From an uncultured Sphingomonas sp. (GTDB lineage Bacteria; Pseudomonadota; Alphaproteobacteria; Sphingomonadales; Sphingomonadaceae), in assembly GCF_913062585.1 (NCBI RefSeq), contig NZ_CAJXWX010000010.1, forward strand, positions 1 to 64,000: DNA of 64,000 nucleotides, in the 5' to 3' direction. A program made the translations under genes and the position numbers. Below, piece by piece: positions 1-8,612 of this stretch. Within the stretch, counting starts at the first letter, position 1, and each line of letters begins with the position of its first letter. The notes beneath the pieces were generated by a model that was not told where the DNA came from, ran no database searches, and was given only the letters and a program-made list of their open reading frames with translations.

Positions 1-168
1 GTCGCGCCATTGCCAGTCGATGCTCCGCCGACCAGCGAACTCGATGACGCCCGCCCGCCATGCCCATGCTGCGGCGGTCACATGGTCGTCATCGAAACCT
101 TCGAACGCTGGCGACAACCCCGTGCACCGCCGCATGGCACCAGCGCGACCGGGAACACGACGCCATGA
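1..168 (+). CDS. IS91-family transposase, C-terminal end (partial)
   Basis: Reading frame 1 is open from the window edge to a TGA at 166-168. The last 55 codons contain a CPCC-GG-HMVVIETFERW stretch followed by an arginine/proline tail (PRAPPHG). This zinc-ribbon-like CxxCGG plus IETFERG-type ending is the usual C-terminus of IS91/IS801 rolling-circle transposases. Only the tail is inside the window, so nothing can be said about whether the gene is intact. Confidence rests on one short but distinctive motif. Confidence 0.72.
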   Translation, partial: VAPLPVDAPPTSELDDARPPCPCCGGHMVVIETFERWRQPRAPPHGTSATGNTTP

Positions 169-571
169 CCCGGCATGGCCCGGACACATCCCGCCACGCG
201 ATTACCGCGCTTCCGGCGTTCAGGCCGCTCGCGCCGGCAGCATCGCCAGCCACATCGACGCGCGGCCAGACCGCCGGTCTTGCCCGACATCCATGGCCAA
301 GGTTCTTCCCGAGTGCCGCATCGCGGTCCGATACGGCGCATCCCGCCCGACAGCACAGCGACCGGCCGACCACCCGAAAACCGCTTTCCCCATAGGCCAT
401 CGCCCGCGGCCCGCGGCTTCCTGCTTTGAAGGATATCGTACACCTGCCGGTGCCTGATTTCCTTCGCACTATTGGCCGTTTAGCGCGCACCGACCAGCGC
501 CCGGAAGCCGACATCGCTTTAGGCCGAGGCGAAGGGTTACTCGCCACTCTATCGCGGCCGCTTTCATATCG
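169..571. other. gap after IS91 transposase; no gene seen
   Basis: About 400 bases follow the transposase stop without a convincing gene. Several open frames overlap here on both strands, but none carries a recognisable motif and all have the arginine/alanine-rich composition of chance frames in high-GC DNA. Part of the stretch is probably the non-coding 3' segment of the IS91 element, whose terminus I could not place. The convergent phosphoesterase gene ends at 572. Confidence 0.5.
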
Positions 572-2518
572 TCACGTCAGGCCGAACTCGTCGAACTTGA
601 TCGGATCACGTGCCGGATAGCGCGTATCGAAGGCGTAGCTGCTGACGGTGCCGATGCCGGTGTCGAGGATGCTGAACGCGGTGATGTCGTTGCTCGATAC
701 AAACGGCACCGCCGTGGGTGCCCCCGCCAGTTCGACCATCGGTTGGCGCAGCGTGGGGATCACCGCCGGCCGGTCGTGCGGATCGTCCTCACGTGGATAG
801 TCCTGCTGGTCCCAGGTGAAGCCGGTGCGCGAGGACAGCGCGCCGGCCGCCGGTAAGGCGGAGCCGCGCGGCGATTGCGTTCCGAAATAGGCACCGTAGG
901 TGTTCCCGACGTTCGACGTCTCGAGATAATTCAGCGTGCCCACCTTCGAACGGCACCACAGATGCGAGTGGCCGACATGGACGAGTTGCACGCCGGCGCC
1001 GATCAGGAGCGGCTCGATGTCGCTCCGCCACAGGTCCTGCGACAGGGGATAATCGTACTTCACGAACCGCATGCGCCCGGCGTCGATGATCGGCTGGATC
1101 TGCCCGTTCCATGTCGCGGCATCGATCGGGAAGGCGAGCGGCCCCAGCGTCTGCACCGCACCCGCCGCGTCGGTATATTCGAAGCTCGCCTGCGTCTGTG
1201 CCATCACCGGGACGGCGTTGTCGCCCAGCCCGAACACGGACTGGTGGAACATCACGACCTTGTACTTGGCCGACCGGAATGCCTGGCTCGCCAGCACCTC
1301 TTGCAGCCAGGCGTATTGGCGTGACCCCTTGGCAAAGGGATGAAACTGGAAGTCGCCGAAGCCCCATTCCGCCGACTTGTTCATCGATCCGGGCGCTTCG
1401 CTGAGCTTGCCCTTGCCCGCAGCGCTCCAACTGCGCCAGATGCGATTGCCGTCCATCGCGATCAGGAACAGGTCGCCGATCCGTTGCGCGTAGTAGCGTC
1501 CACCCTCCGGACCCTGCGGCAACGTGAAGATCTCGTTGTACGAAACGATCTCGAAGGAATTGTCTTGGATCCAGCGCTCCCGGATCGCGGCGTCGCCGGA
1601 GGGGTTCACCGTCGCCTTGACCTTCTCGTACGCGATCTCGGCATACCAGCGCGGCTGCGGGTCGTTGAACATGGTGTTCAGGGTGTTGGCCGGGTTCCAG
1701 CGGCCGGAATATTCATGATTGCCCAGGATCGGATAGATCCAGCCGTTCTGGAGCAGCGCTCCGCCCGTATAGGTGGACTGCGGCTGCCATTTGCGCATCG
1801 TTCCCTGCAAGGCAGCGAAGAACGGTGGCAGGTTCAGCGCGCCATTGTCGAACCATTCGGACGCGCGATTGGGGACGTTGACGAGGTCGCCCGCGAAGAA
1901 GATGCCGTCGATCGGCGCCTGCGTTTCGAACACGCGCTCGTAATTGGCGGACGCCATCTTCTTGAGTTGCAGATCGGAGGTCAGCAGGATGCGGGTCTTC
2001 TGGCCGACGGCGGGCAGGGGCTGGAGGGTCGCCTCGACGCTGCGCATCGTTTTCGTGCCGTCGTTGCTGACCGCGACATAAGGCACCCGCTCGCCTGCTT
2101 TCAGCCCGGTGACCACGGCCTCGTGCTTCCACACGTCGCGTTGCGTGAGACCCGTGTAGCTGCGCCCGCCGACGGTGGAGGCGGCATCCTCGTACATCCG
2201 CGACAGCGGCGTCGAGGTCGCGCCGACCTGCATCGTGAAACCGGCACCGTAGCGAACGGCGTGATCGCGGCCCTTGAACTCGGTAAACCACACGACACGA
2301 ACCGAGTCCGTTGTCGGCAACTGAAGAAAGGGTTCGCTCAGCACCAGCGGCTCGCTGAAAAACATCGCGCTCGGCAGTGCGGCGACGGTGGGCGTGGGGC
2401 TCGGAATGGGCGCCGGCGCCAGTCCTTCGCCGTCACGGTCGCACGCCGCCAACATGCCGCTTCCCGCAGTCGCGATCGCAAGAAGGCTCGCGCGCCGCGT
2501 AAACTCTCGTCTGTCCAT
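572..2518 (-). CDS. Tat-exported metallophosphoesterase lipoprotein
   Basis: Predicted 648-residue calcineurin-like phosphoesterase of the PhoD / purple-acid-phosphatase type, hydrolysing phosphate esters outside the cytoplasm. The ATG at 2518 is preferred over upstream codons because it begins a twin-arginine signal (DRREFTRR) and has a GGGGTGG ribosome site just before it. The signal ends in a lipobox (LAAC, Cys26), so a lipid-anchored periplasmic enzyme is likely. Metal-binding motifs appear in the expected order: TSDLQL, FFAGDLVN, GNHEY and a late HVGHSHLW. A fibronectin-like N-terminal domain precedes the catalytic part, as in purple acid phosphatases. The natural substrate cannot be read from the sequence. 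Confidence 0.85.
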   Translation of the reverse strand: MDRREFTRRASLLAIATAGSGMLAACDRDGEGLAPAPIPSPTPTVAALPSAMFFSEPLVLSEPFLQLPTTDSVRVVWFTEFKGRDHAVRYGAGFTMQVGATSTPLSRMYEDAASTVGGRSYTGLTQRDVWKHEAVVTGLKAGERVPYVAVSNDGTKTMRSVEATLQPLPAVGQKTRILLTSDLQLKKMASANYERVFETQAPIDGIFFAGDLVNVPNRASEWFDNGALNLPPFFAALQGTMRKWQPQSTYTGGALLQNGWIYPILGNHEYSGRWNPANTLNTMFNDPQPRWYAEIAYEKVKATVNPSGDAAIRERWIQDNSFEIVSYNEIFTLPQGPEGGRYYAQRIGDLFLIAMDGNRIWRSWSAAGKGKLSEAPGSMNKSAEWGFGDFQFHPFAKGSRQYAWLQEVLASQAFRSAKYKVVMFHQSVFGLGDNAVPVMAQTQASFEYTDAAGAVQTLGPLAFPIDAATWNGQIQPIIDAGRMRFVKYDYPLSQDLWRSDIEPLLIGAGVQLVHVGHSHLWCRSKVGTLNYLETSNVGNTYGAYFGTQSPRGSALPAAGALSSRTGFTWDQQDYPREDDPHDRPAVIPTLRQPMVELAGAPTAVPFVSSNDITAFSILDTGIGTVSSYAFDTRYPARDPIKFDEFGLT

Positions 2519-2639
2519 ATCACCACCCCGCTGACGCGTGGGTCGATGGACCATCATCTTTACGACACCGTGAAGAATTGATGTCCGCCGCAAGTCAGCG
2601 GATGGGAAGGGTCCACTATCGTCGACATGTTACGTTTCG

Positions 2640-2896
2640 CGACCCGACGTTGGCGGAGTTGCGCGAGATGCTGGCCGGTCTGCGATCATGGCCTCACCGG
2701 CGTTGGTATCGCTCGGATCGGCACGTTCTCGGTGATGGACGAAGTTGCCGACGGCCGCCTGATCCCGTTACTCGAACGTTTCAATCCGCAGGACCGCGAG
2801 CCGCTCCATCTCCTCTTCGTCGGCGGATCGACCATGCCGGCCCGCGTGCGCGCCCTGATCGATTTTCTCGCCGACCGACTGGGCGGTGGCCAGTGA
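2640..2896 (+). pseudogene. LysR-family regulator, decayed C-terminal remnant
   Basis: The frame ending at the TGA 2894-2896 reads GVGIARIG, then a stretch ending PLLERFNPQDREP, then RVRALIDFLADRLG. This is the end of a LysR-type substrate-binding domain (normally GLGIARLG, LVPLLEDFNPGDREP, RVRAFVDFLVERL). Just upstream the matching LREMLAGL piece is in another frame, so there is a frameshift near 2670, and no DNA-binding domain is present. The gene is therefore a non-functional relic. It lies convergent to the molybdoenzyme gene; any former regulatory link is a guess. Confidence 0.65.
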
Positions 2897-2941
2897 GGTC
2901 GACGGCGCGCCAATTCCGACCGCGAGCGGAGTAGAGGGTGA

Positions 2942-4888
2942 TCATGGATGGGCGGATGCCACGCGGCGTAACGTGACCGGCACCGATTTATAGGCCGGCG
3001 TGCCACTGTCCCGGTCGTGATCTTCCAGCGCGATCAGGTGATTGGCCTCGGGATAATAAGCCGCGACCGATCCGCGTGCGATGCTATGCGCAACCGCGAC
3101 CTGACCGGCGAGGATCCGGTCCGGTCCGGCCACGACATCGACCATGTCGCCATGTCGCAGTCCGGCCTCGGCAAGGTCATCGGCATTGACGAAGACCACG
3201 TCCCGCCTCCCCGTGATGCCACGATAGCGGTCATTCTGGCCGTAGATGGTCGTGTTGTACTGATCATGGCTCCGGATCGTCGTCAGCACGAGAGGCGCAT
3301 CGGCATTGCCGCCCGCCCCGTCGGCATCGGGATGGACGATGAAATGCGCCTTACCATCCGACGTGTTCCAGACGCGGTTCGAAGGGCCAACGGTCAGACG
3401 AAAGCCATGCTTCTGCCGGACCCGTGCGTTGAAGTCGGCAAAGTCGGGAAACACCTCCGCGATCTTGTCGCGGATGCGGTCGTAATCGGCGACCATCGCG
3501 CCCCAGTCGATCGCGGCCTCGCCCAGCGTCGCCCTAGCCAGTCCCGCTACGATTGCGGGTTCGGACAGCAGACCATCCGCCGCGGGCTTCAACCGCCCGC
3601 GTGAGGCATGGACCATCGACATGGAGTCCTCGACCGTCACGAACTGCGCGCCGCTTGCCTGCATGTCCTGCTCGGTGCGCCCAAGGCAAGGGATGACCAG
3701 AGTCTCGCGCGCCTGGAGCAGGCAGGTGCGATTGAACTTGGTCACGATCGTGACCGACAGGTCCATCTTGCGGAACGCCGCGAAACACGCCTCGGGGTCG
3801 GGCATCGCCACCGCCAGGTTGCCGCCCAGCGACAGGATCGCGCGCGAGCGCCCATCGCGCATCGCCTTCAGTGCCTCGACCGCATTATGGCCGTGACGGC
3901 GCGGGCTGCGGATGCCGAAGGCCTTGTCCAGCCGCGCGAGGAACGCCTCGGTCGGCAGTTCGGTGATCCCGACCGTCCGGTCGCCCTGCACATTGCTATG
4001 CCCTCGCAGCGGACAGATGCCCGCGCCCGGACGCCCGAAATTGCCGCGCAGGAGCAGCAGGTTGGCGATCTGCTGCACGTTGCGCGTGCCATGGCGATGC
4101 TGGGTGATGCCCATGCCATAGCAGATGATCACCCGCTCGGCCCGCGCATAGATATCCGCCATGCTCTCGATCTCGGCGCGAGGCAGACCGGAGCGGCGTT
4201 CGATCTCCGCCCAGTCGGTCGCGGCGATATCGGCGGCCAGCGCGTCGAAGCCGGTGGTGTGCTCGGCGATGAATTCGCGGTCGAGCCCCCCTGCCCCGCC
4301 CGCCGCCAGATCGGCGGCATCCATCGCGAACAGGGCCTTCATCATGCCCTTCAGCATCGCCATGTCGCCACCGACCCGGACCTGATGATAGGCGGAGGCG
4401 AGCGGAACGCCCCCCGGCCGGATCATGTCGCCGACATGCTGGGGCGACTGGAACCGCTCCAGCCCGCGTTCCTTTATCGGATTGGCGACGATGATCGCCG
4501 CGCCGCGCTTCGCCGCATCGCGCAGCGACGACAACATGCGCGGATGGTTGGTGCCGGGATTGTGCCCGATGCAGAAGATCGCATCGGCCTGCTCGAAATC
4601 CTCGAGCGTCACGGTCCCCTTGCCGATGCCGATCGACTGGGGCAGCCCGGTGCTGGTCGCCTCGTGGCACATGTTCGAACAATCGGGGAAATTGTTGGTC
4701 CCGAAGGCACGGACATAGAGCTGCCACAGGAACGCCGCCTCGTTGGAGGTGCGCCCCGAGGCATAGAATTCCGCCTGATCGGGATGGTCGAGCCGGTTGA
4801 GCGCCTCACCCGCCCGACGAAAGGCCTCGTCATAGCCGATCACCTCATAATGATCGGTCGCCGGATTGTAGCGCAGCGGATCGGTCAC
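2942..4888 (-). CDS. formate dehydrogenase-like molybdopterin oxidoreductase, N-terminally truncated
   Basis: Belongs to the YdeP/FdhA-like alpha-subunit family of molybdopterin oxidoreductases. Visible family blocks include NMCHEATSTGLPQSIGIGKG, FCIGHNPGTNHPRM, YGMGITQH, NLLLLRGNFGRPGAGICPLRGH, and a C-terminal dinucleotide-binding domain with NDRYRG and GDMVDVVAG. It has 648 residues against roughly 740-780 in relatives, and the missing part is the N-terminus: the GTG at 4888 corresponds to the internal RLTDPLRYNP region. Upstream the frame runs only to a stop at 4925-4927 through sequence belonging to the neighbouring SRPBCC gene. It is therefore probably a deletion product and may be inactive. 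The substrate is unproven; formate is only the family label. Confidence 0.8.
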   Translation of the reverse strand: MTDPLRYNPATDHYEVIGYDEAFRRAGEALNRLDHPDQAEFYASGRTSNEAAFLWQLYVRAFGTNNFPDCSNMCHEATSTGLPQSIGIGKGTVTLEDFEQADAIFCIGHNPGTNHPRMLSSLRDAAKRGAAIIVANPIKERGLERFQSPQHVGDMIRPGGVPLASAYHQVRVGGDMAMLKGMMKALFAMDAADLAAGGAGGLDREFIAEHTTGFDALAADIAATDWAEIERRSGLPRAEIESMADIYARAERVIICYGMGITQHRHGTRNVQQIANLLLLRGNFGRPGAGICPLRGHSNVQGDRTVGITELPTEAFLARLDKAFGIRSPRRHGHNAVEALKAMRDGRSRAILSLGGNLAVAMPDPEACFAAFRKMDLSVTIVTKFNRTCLLQARETLVIPCLGRTEQDMQASGAQFVTVEDSMSMVHASRGRLKPAADGLLSEPAIVAGLARATLGEAAIDWGAMVADYDRIRDKIAEVFPDFADFNARVRQKHGFRLTVGPSNRVWNTSDGKAHFIVHPDADGAGGNADAPLVLTTIRSHDQYNTTIYGQNDRYRGITGRRDVVFVNADDLAEAGLRHGDMVDVVAGPDRILAGQVAVAHSIARGSVAAYYPEANHLIALEDHDRDSGTPAYKSVPVTLRRVASAHP

Positions 4889-5301
4889 GGGCCATCTATC
4901 GTGCCTTCCTCGATCCCGAGACCGTCATGTCCTGGCGGCCGCCGAAGGGCATGACCGCAAAAATCTTCCACTTCGATCCACGGCCAGGCGGCGGCTACCG
5001 AATGGCATTCATCTACGAAGATGCCGATGCCGGCGAAGGCAACTCGAGCGCTGACGCGGACATCCTAGAGGGGCGGTTCATCGAGTTGGTTCCGGAAGAG
5101 AAGATTGTCGAGGCGGTCACTTTCGAGAGCGAGGATCCTTCGCTCGGCAGCACGATGACGATCACGACCCGCCTCACGCCGGTGCACGATGGAACGAAGG
5201 TAACCTTCGTCGCCGAAAATGTGCCTCCCGGGATCAGCCCGGTCGATCACAAGACCGGCATGGAGTCGACGCTGAAGAACCTCGCCAATCTCCTTGAGTG
5301 A
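4888..5301 (+). pseudogene. SRPBCC (AHSA1/START-like) domain protein, 5' end missing
   Basis: The frame reads AIYRAFLDPETVMSWRPPKGM from 4891, which is the first alpha-helix region of SRPBCC/AHSA1 proteins (normally preceded by about 15 residues of first beta-strand and start codon). The rest of the fold follows: GGGYRMAF, GRFIELVPEEKIV, a beta-rich middle and the C-terminal helix GMESTLKNLANLLE. An ATG at 4927 could still start a shorter protein of 124 residues, but it would lack the first strand. The frame runs without a stop straight into the opposing molybdoenzyme, so the true start has been lost in a rearrangement. Confidence 0.7.
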
Positions 5302-6325
5302 AGCCGGCGTGGTGGCGGCGTTCTCCTCACTTGCTGGTGCTCCTCGATCTTGAGCATCGTTGCTCCGCTAGTGCGACGGCACGTTCGCAAGAAGGACCGG
5401 ACCCAGTAGGCTGGAATTGGCCTATTTGTGCTCATTTGCGCCGAATCGGCACTCCAGTGCCCTACCCCTTGCGGAACGAATCGCGTCACTGCATGAAGAT
5501 ATCGGATCAGATGTAGAGACCGGATCGTGCTACAGAACCCTCGTGGTTTTGAACTGCCGGTCTAGCCAGATGGTTCATTTTTTGAGCGCGTTCGGGCTCA
5601 GGGTCGGCTCTTTGAACGAGTGAGGAGGGTGAACGACCAAGGCATTCGCCTGCGGATCGTGAACGGATGTGCCACAGGCTCTCTTGGATGTCCTGAACTG
5701 CCGTTCTCTCTGTCAGGCGGCTGCTCAAGCCGGATCGTGCTACAGGGCCTTTGTAGACCCTGAACTGCCGGATTTGCGCGGATAAATGCGTGTTTGATGT
5801 TGCTGCGCCGGGCTGGCCAAGGCTCCATGTGTCATTTCACCCGCGACTTCAGCCGAAATGGCGCATCGCGTAGGATGCGACGCGCCGATTCGATGCCAGA
5901 TTTATTCTGTCAGGACGCTGCATTCAAAAATGCGGCGCGATATCGCGCGACCAACTGCCTCGACTCGACCGTTGGAAACCGGAAAAAGTTCGAAATGTCT
6001 CCTACTAGCGGAGCCACCGGCGCTTTTTTTATATGGAGCCCCCTTCAGCGGGCACCCTCACTTACATCAGACAGCGCAATTTTTACCGTTAAGCCGAATG
6101 GCTTGCGGAAATTTGCTTTGCGTTCGACATCTGCGCATGAGCCGTTCGACAGCACGAGATTGAGAGCCTTGCGCTCCGGTGATGTGTCTAGCGGGCAAAG
6201 TCGACCAGAGCTCCGGGCGGCGCGCTTTGAACTTCGCGCCGTGTCGTCGTGAACCTAAGCGCGATCTTTCCAGCTTCCAGTTGGATGCGTTCGCCTAGCG
6301 ATGAGTGAAACGCTGCTCGACGGGT
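5302..6325. other. gene-poor stretch; only degenerate repeats recognised
   Basis: Roughly 1 kb with lower GC than its surroundings and no gene I can support. Short open frames exist on both strands but share no motif with known families. The recognisable content is a set of three imperfect repeats at 5521-5770. An AT-rich patch with a T-run lies near 6025, which might be a terminator or decayed mobile DNA. Confidence 0.5.
5521..5770 (+). repeat. three degenerate copies of a 33-35 bp intergenic repeat
   Basis: Copies lie at 5527-5559, 5669-5703 and 5737-5770. Each begins GTGC(T/C)ACAG and ends GAACTGCCG, with a variable 15-17 base centre. Copies one and three are preceded by CCGGATC. The spacings (142 and 68 bases between starts) are irregular, so this is not a CRISPR array. 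The role is unknown. Confidence 0.6.
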
Positions 6326-6469
6326 CGGATCTTCCAGACGAACAAACGCGTCGAGCGCGTGTCGGGCCGCCTCAAGGTCAACCCGGCCATCGCTATCCGC
6401 TACGGCCAGTGGGCGAGCCGTTTCCGCCGCGTGGCTCACCTCGCCATCGCCGCATACCGGTTCAAATTG
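6326..6469 (+). pseudogene. IS5-family transposase C-terminal remnant
   Basis: The frame reads RIFQTNKRVERVSGRLK, then IAIRYGQWASRF, then a VAHLAIAAYRF block. This matches the end of IS5-type DDE transposases (NRVERMFGRLK, RIATRYDKLA..F, HLAAIRIWL), including the third catalytic glutamate (VER). No start, no upstream catalytic aspartates and no inverted repeats could be found nearby, so this is a fragment. It lies about 190 bases before the inositol operon. Confidence 0.55.
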
Positions 6470-6621
6470 CCCACGCCGCCCAGGCGGCAACGCCCTCGAT
6501 TTCCGGCTTATTCGTCATCAAAATCCGCCCCCTACCCCATTGCTTCAACGGACCTCGCCGGATGCAAGCCCGCCATGGCCACCGGCCTGGCGCGACGCGT
6601 GACAAGCCTTTTGCAAATCGC

Positions 6622-6656
6622 TTGCTAATCCGAGAGCTTAGTCCATAGATTACAAT
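6622..6656 (+). promoter_or_regulatory. candidate promoter for the inositol operon
   Basis: TTGCTA (6622-6627) and TAGATT (6646-6651) are separated by 18 bases; TACAAT overlaps at 6651-6656. The region is the most AT-rich of the locus and ends directly at the ATG at 6660. If the first -10 box is used, transcription would begin at or within a few bases of the start codon, giving a leaderless message. Confidence 0.4.
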
Positions 6657-6659
6657 TTA

Positions 6660-7508
6660 ATGACGATTACCATCCCCGACATGTCACGGGACCGCCGGAT
6701 AGAAGATCCGACAAATCTCTGGATCATTCATCCAGCGGCGCGCTTTCTGCTGCCCTGGTTCATCGCGCGTGGAATCTCGGCCAATGCCGTTTCCCTGGCC
6801 GGGCTGGCTTTGGGCACGGCAGCGGCGCTGGCCTACACCCAGTGGGAAATGTGGCCGTTCAGCTTCGTCGGCTTGCTGCTGTCGGTCGGCTGGCTTGTCG
6901 CCGATGGCTTGGACGGGATGATCGCGCGGGCCACCGGCACCGCCAGTCCGCTGGGGCGCGTGCTGGATGGGTTGTGCGACCATGGTGTTTTCTTCCTGAT
7001 CTATGTTTCGCTGGCCTTATCCATCGGCACGTTGGAAGCTTGGGCGCTGGCGGTGGCTGCGGGCATCGCACATGCGGTCCAATCCAATATGTACGAGAGC
7101 GAGCGAGCCCGCTTTCACCGTCGTCGCGGTGCAGTGGCGACGATCGCCCCCCCTGCCCCCAGCCGCAATCCGCTTGTCCGACTCTATGACTATTGCGGGG
7201 GAATGTTGGACCGCGTCGCCGCGCGGTTCGATCACGCGCTGGGGCAGCACCCTGCGCCCTCCCAGTTTGCGGCAAGATATGCCGCCCTGGCCGTCAGGCC
7301 CATGCGGCTGATGAGCCTCTTGTCCGCCAATGTGCGAGTCTACGCCATTTTCCTTACCTGTCTTTTCGGCAATCCACGCCTGTTCTGGTGGTTTGAGCTC
7401 ATCCCCCTGAACATCGTCCTCGTCTTCGGACTTTTCCAGCACCGCATCGTCGAAAATCGCCTGAGAACAGTGCCGGGAGATCCTTTTCCATCAAATAAGA
7501 GGAAATGA
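6660..7508 (+). CDS. CDP-alcohol phosphotransferase, probable inositol-lipid or inositol-phosphodiester synthase
   Basis: Integral membrane enzyme of the CDP-alcohol phosphatidyltransferase family (282 residues). The full signature DG-x2-AR-x8-G-x3-D-x3-D is present as DGLDGMIAR ... GRVLDGLCD around residues 82-105, followed by about five hydrophobic segments. It transfers a phospho-alcohol from a CDP-linked donor to a second alcohol. It opens an operon with inositol-phosphate synthase 6 bases downstream and then a sugar-type nucleotidyltransferase, so the expected chemistry uses inositol phosphate, with CDP-inositol as a possible donor. No ribosome site precedes the ATG at 6660; a second ATG lies at 6681. 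Exact donor and acceptor are inference. Confidence 0.82.
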   Translation: MTITIPDMSRDRRIEDPTNLWIIHPAARFLLPWFIARGISANAVSLAGLALGTAAALAYTQWEMWPFSFVGLLLSVGWLVADGLDGMIARATGTASPLGRVLDGLCDHGVFFLIYVSLALSIGTLEAWALAVAAGIAHAVQSNMYESERARFHRRRGAVATIAPPAPSRNPLVRLYDYCGGMLDRVAARFDHALGQHPAPSQFAARYAALAVRPMRLMSLLSANVRVYAIFLTCLFGNPRLFWWFELIPLNIVLVFGLFQHRIVENRLRTVPGDPFPSNKRK

Positions 7509-7514
7509 GAAGTA

Positions 7515-8612
7515 ATGTCGGCCATCAACATCGCTATCGTCGGGATAGGAAACTGTGCCAGCTCTCTCGTCCAGGGTCTTTCCTATTATCGCGAGGGTGC
7601 AAACGAGACGATCGGGCTCATGCACTGGGACCTTGGCGGGTATAAGCCGACCGATATCCGCGTCGTCGCGGCGTGGGATGTCGATCAACGCAAAGTCGGC
7701 AAGGACGTATCGGAGGCGATTTTCGCCAAGCCCAATTGCACCACCGTCTTTTGCGAAACCGTGCCCCCCACGGGGACCAAGGTCCAGATGGGGCGTATCC
7801 TGGACGGCGTCGCCGAACATATGGCGGACTATGACGATCATCGGACCTTCCTGCCCGCGCAAGAGCAGGAGGCATCCAAGGCGGACGTGGTTGCCGCGCT
7901 GCGCGAGACCAAGACCGATGTGCTGATGAACTATCTGCCGGTGGGTTCGCAGGCCGCCAGCGAGTTCTACGCCGAATGCGCGCTCGAGGCGGGTGTGGCG
8001 TTCGTGAACAATATTCCGGTGTTCATCGCGAGCGACCCGGCGTGGGCGGAACGCTTCACCCAGGCTGGCGTGCCGATCATCGGCGACGACATCAAGGCGC
8101 AACTCGGCGCCACCATCGTTCACCGGGTACTGACCGATCTGTTCGCCAAGCGGGGCGTGAAACTGGAGCGGACCTATCAGCTCAACACCGGTGGCAATAC
8201 CGACTTCCTCAACATGTCCAATCATCGCCGTCTCGCCTCCAAGAAAATCTCGAAGACCGAGGCGGTGCAGTCGGTCGCGGCCACGCGCCTGGACCATGAG
8301 AATATTCATATCGGCCCGTCCGACTATGTGCCCTGGCAAAATGACAACAAGATCTGCTTCCTGCGGATGGAAGGAACGATGTTCGGCGGCGTGCCGATGA
8401 ACCTCGAATTGCGACTGTCCGTCGAGGACAGCCCCAATAGTGCCGGCGTGGCCATCGACATGATCCGGTGTGCCAAGCTGGCGAAGGATCGCGGTCTGGC
8501 GGGTCCGATCGACGCGGCGTCGGCCTATTTCTGCAAGCATCCGCGCTTCCAAATGACCGATGATCTTGCGGCGCAGGCGGTCGACGAGTTCATTGCCGTA
8601 GCGGCGGAATGA
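7515..8612 (+). CDS. ino1: inositol-3-phosphate synthase
   Basis: Converts glucose-6-phosphate to myo-inositol-phosphate using bound NAD. The 365-residue protein has the N-terminal Rossmann motif VGIGNCASSLVQGL, the conserved QLNTGGNTDFLNM block around residue 225 and the catalytic-region SKKISKTEAVQS, as in the short prokaryotic Ino1 enzymes of actinobacteria and archaea rather than the longer eukaryotic ones. A GAGGAAA ribosome site overlaps the end of the preceding gene. Its stop overlaps the next start (ATGA), so all three genes are translationally coupled. Inositol synthesis is uncommon in alphaproteobacteria, which fits acquisition by transfer. Confidence 0.9.
   Translation: MSAINIAIVGIGNCASSLVQGLSYYREGANETIGLMHWDLGGYKPTDIRVVAAWDVDQRKVGKDVSEAIFAKPNCTTVFCETVPPTGTKVQMGRILDGVAEHMADYDDHRTFLPAQEQEASKADVVAALRETKTDVLMNYLPVGSQAASEFYAECALEAGVAFVNNIPVFIASDPAWAERFTQAGVPIIGDDIKAQLGATIVHRVLTDLFAKRGVKLERTYQLNTGGNTDFLNMSNHRRLASKKISKTEAVQSVAATRLDHENIHIGPSDYVPWQNDNKICFLRMEGTMFGGVPMNLELRLSVEDSPNSAGVAIDMIRCAKLAKDRGLAGPIDAASAYFCKHPRFQMTDDLAAQAVDEFIAVAAE

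Noticed and set aside
20..457. Open frames overlapping the IS91 tail and the first gap
   Set aside because: The IS91 C-terminal motif is in frame 1 and ends at 168; the other frames are arginine/proline-rich chance products.
5521..5770. CRISPR array
   Set aside because: Only three copies, imperfect repeats with variable centres, unequal spacing and no cas genes.
5794..6252. 152-codon frame in the gene-poor stretch
   Set aside because: Skewed composition, no motif, overlaps other frames on both strands and lacks a ribosome site.
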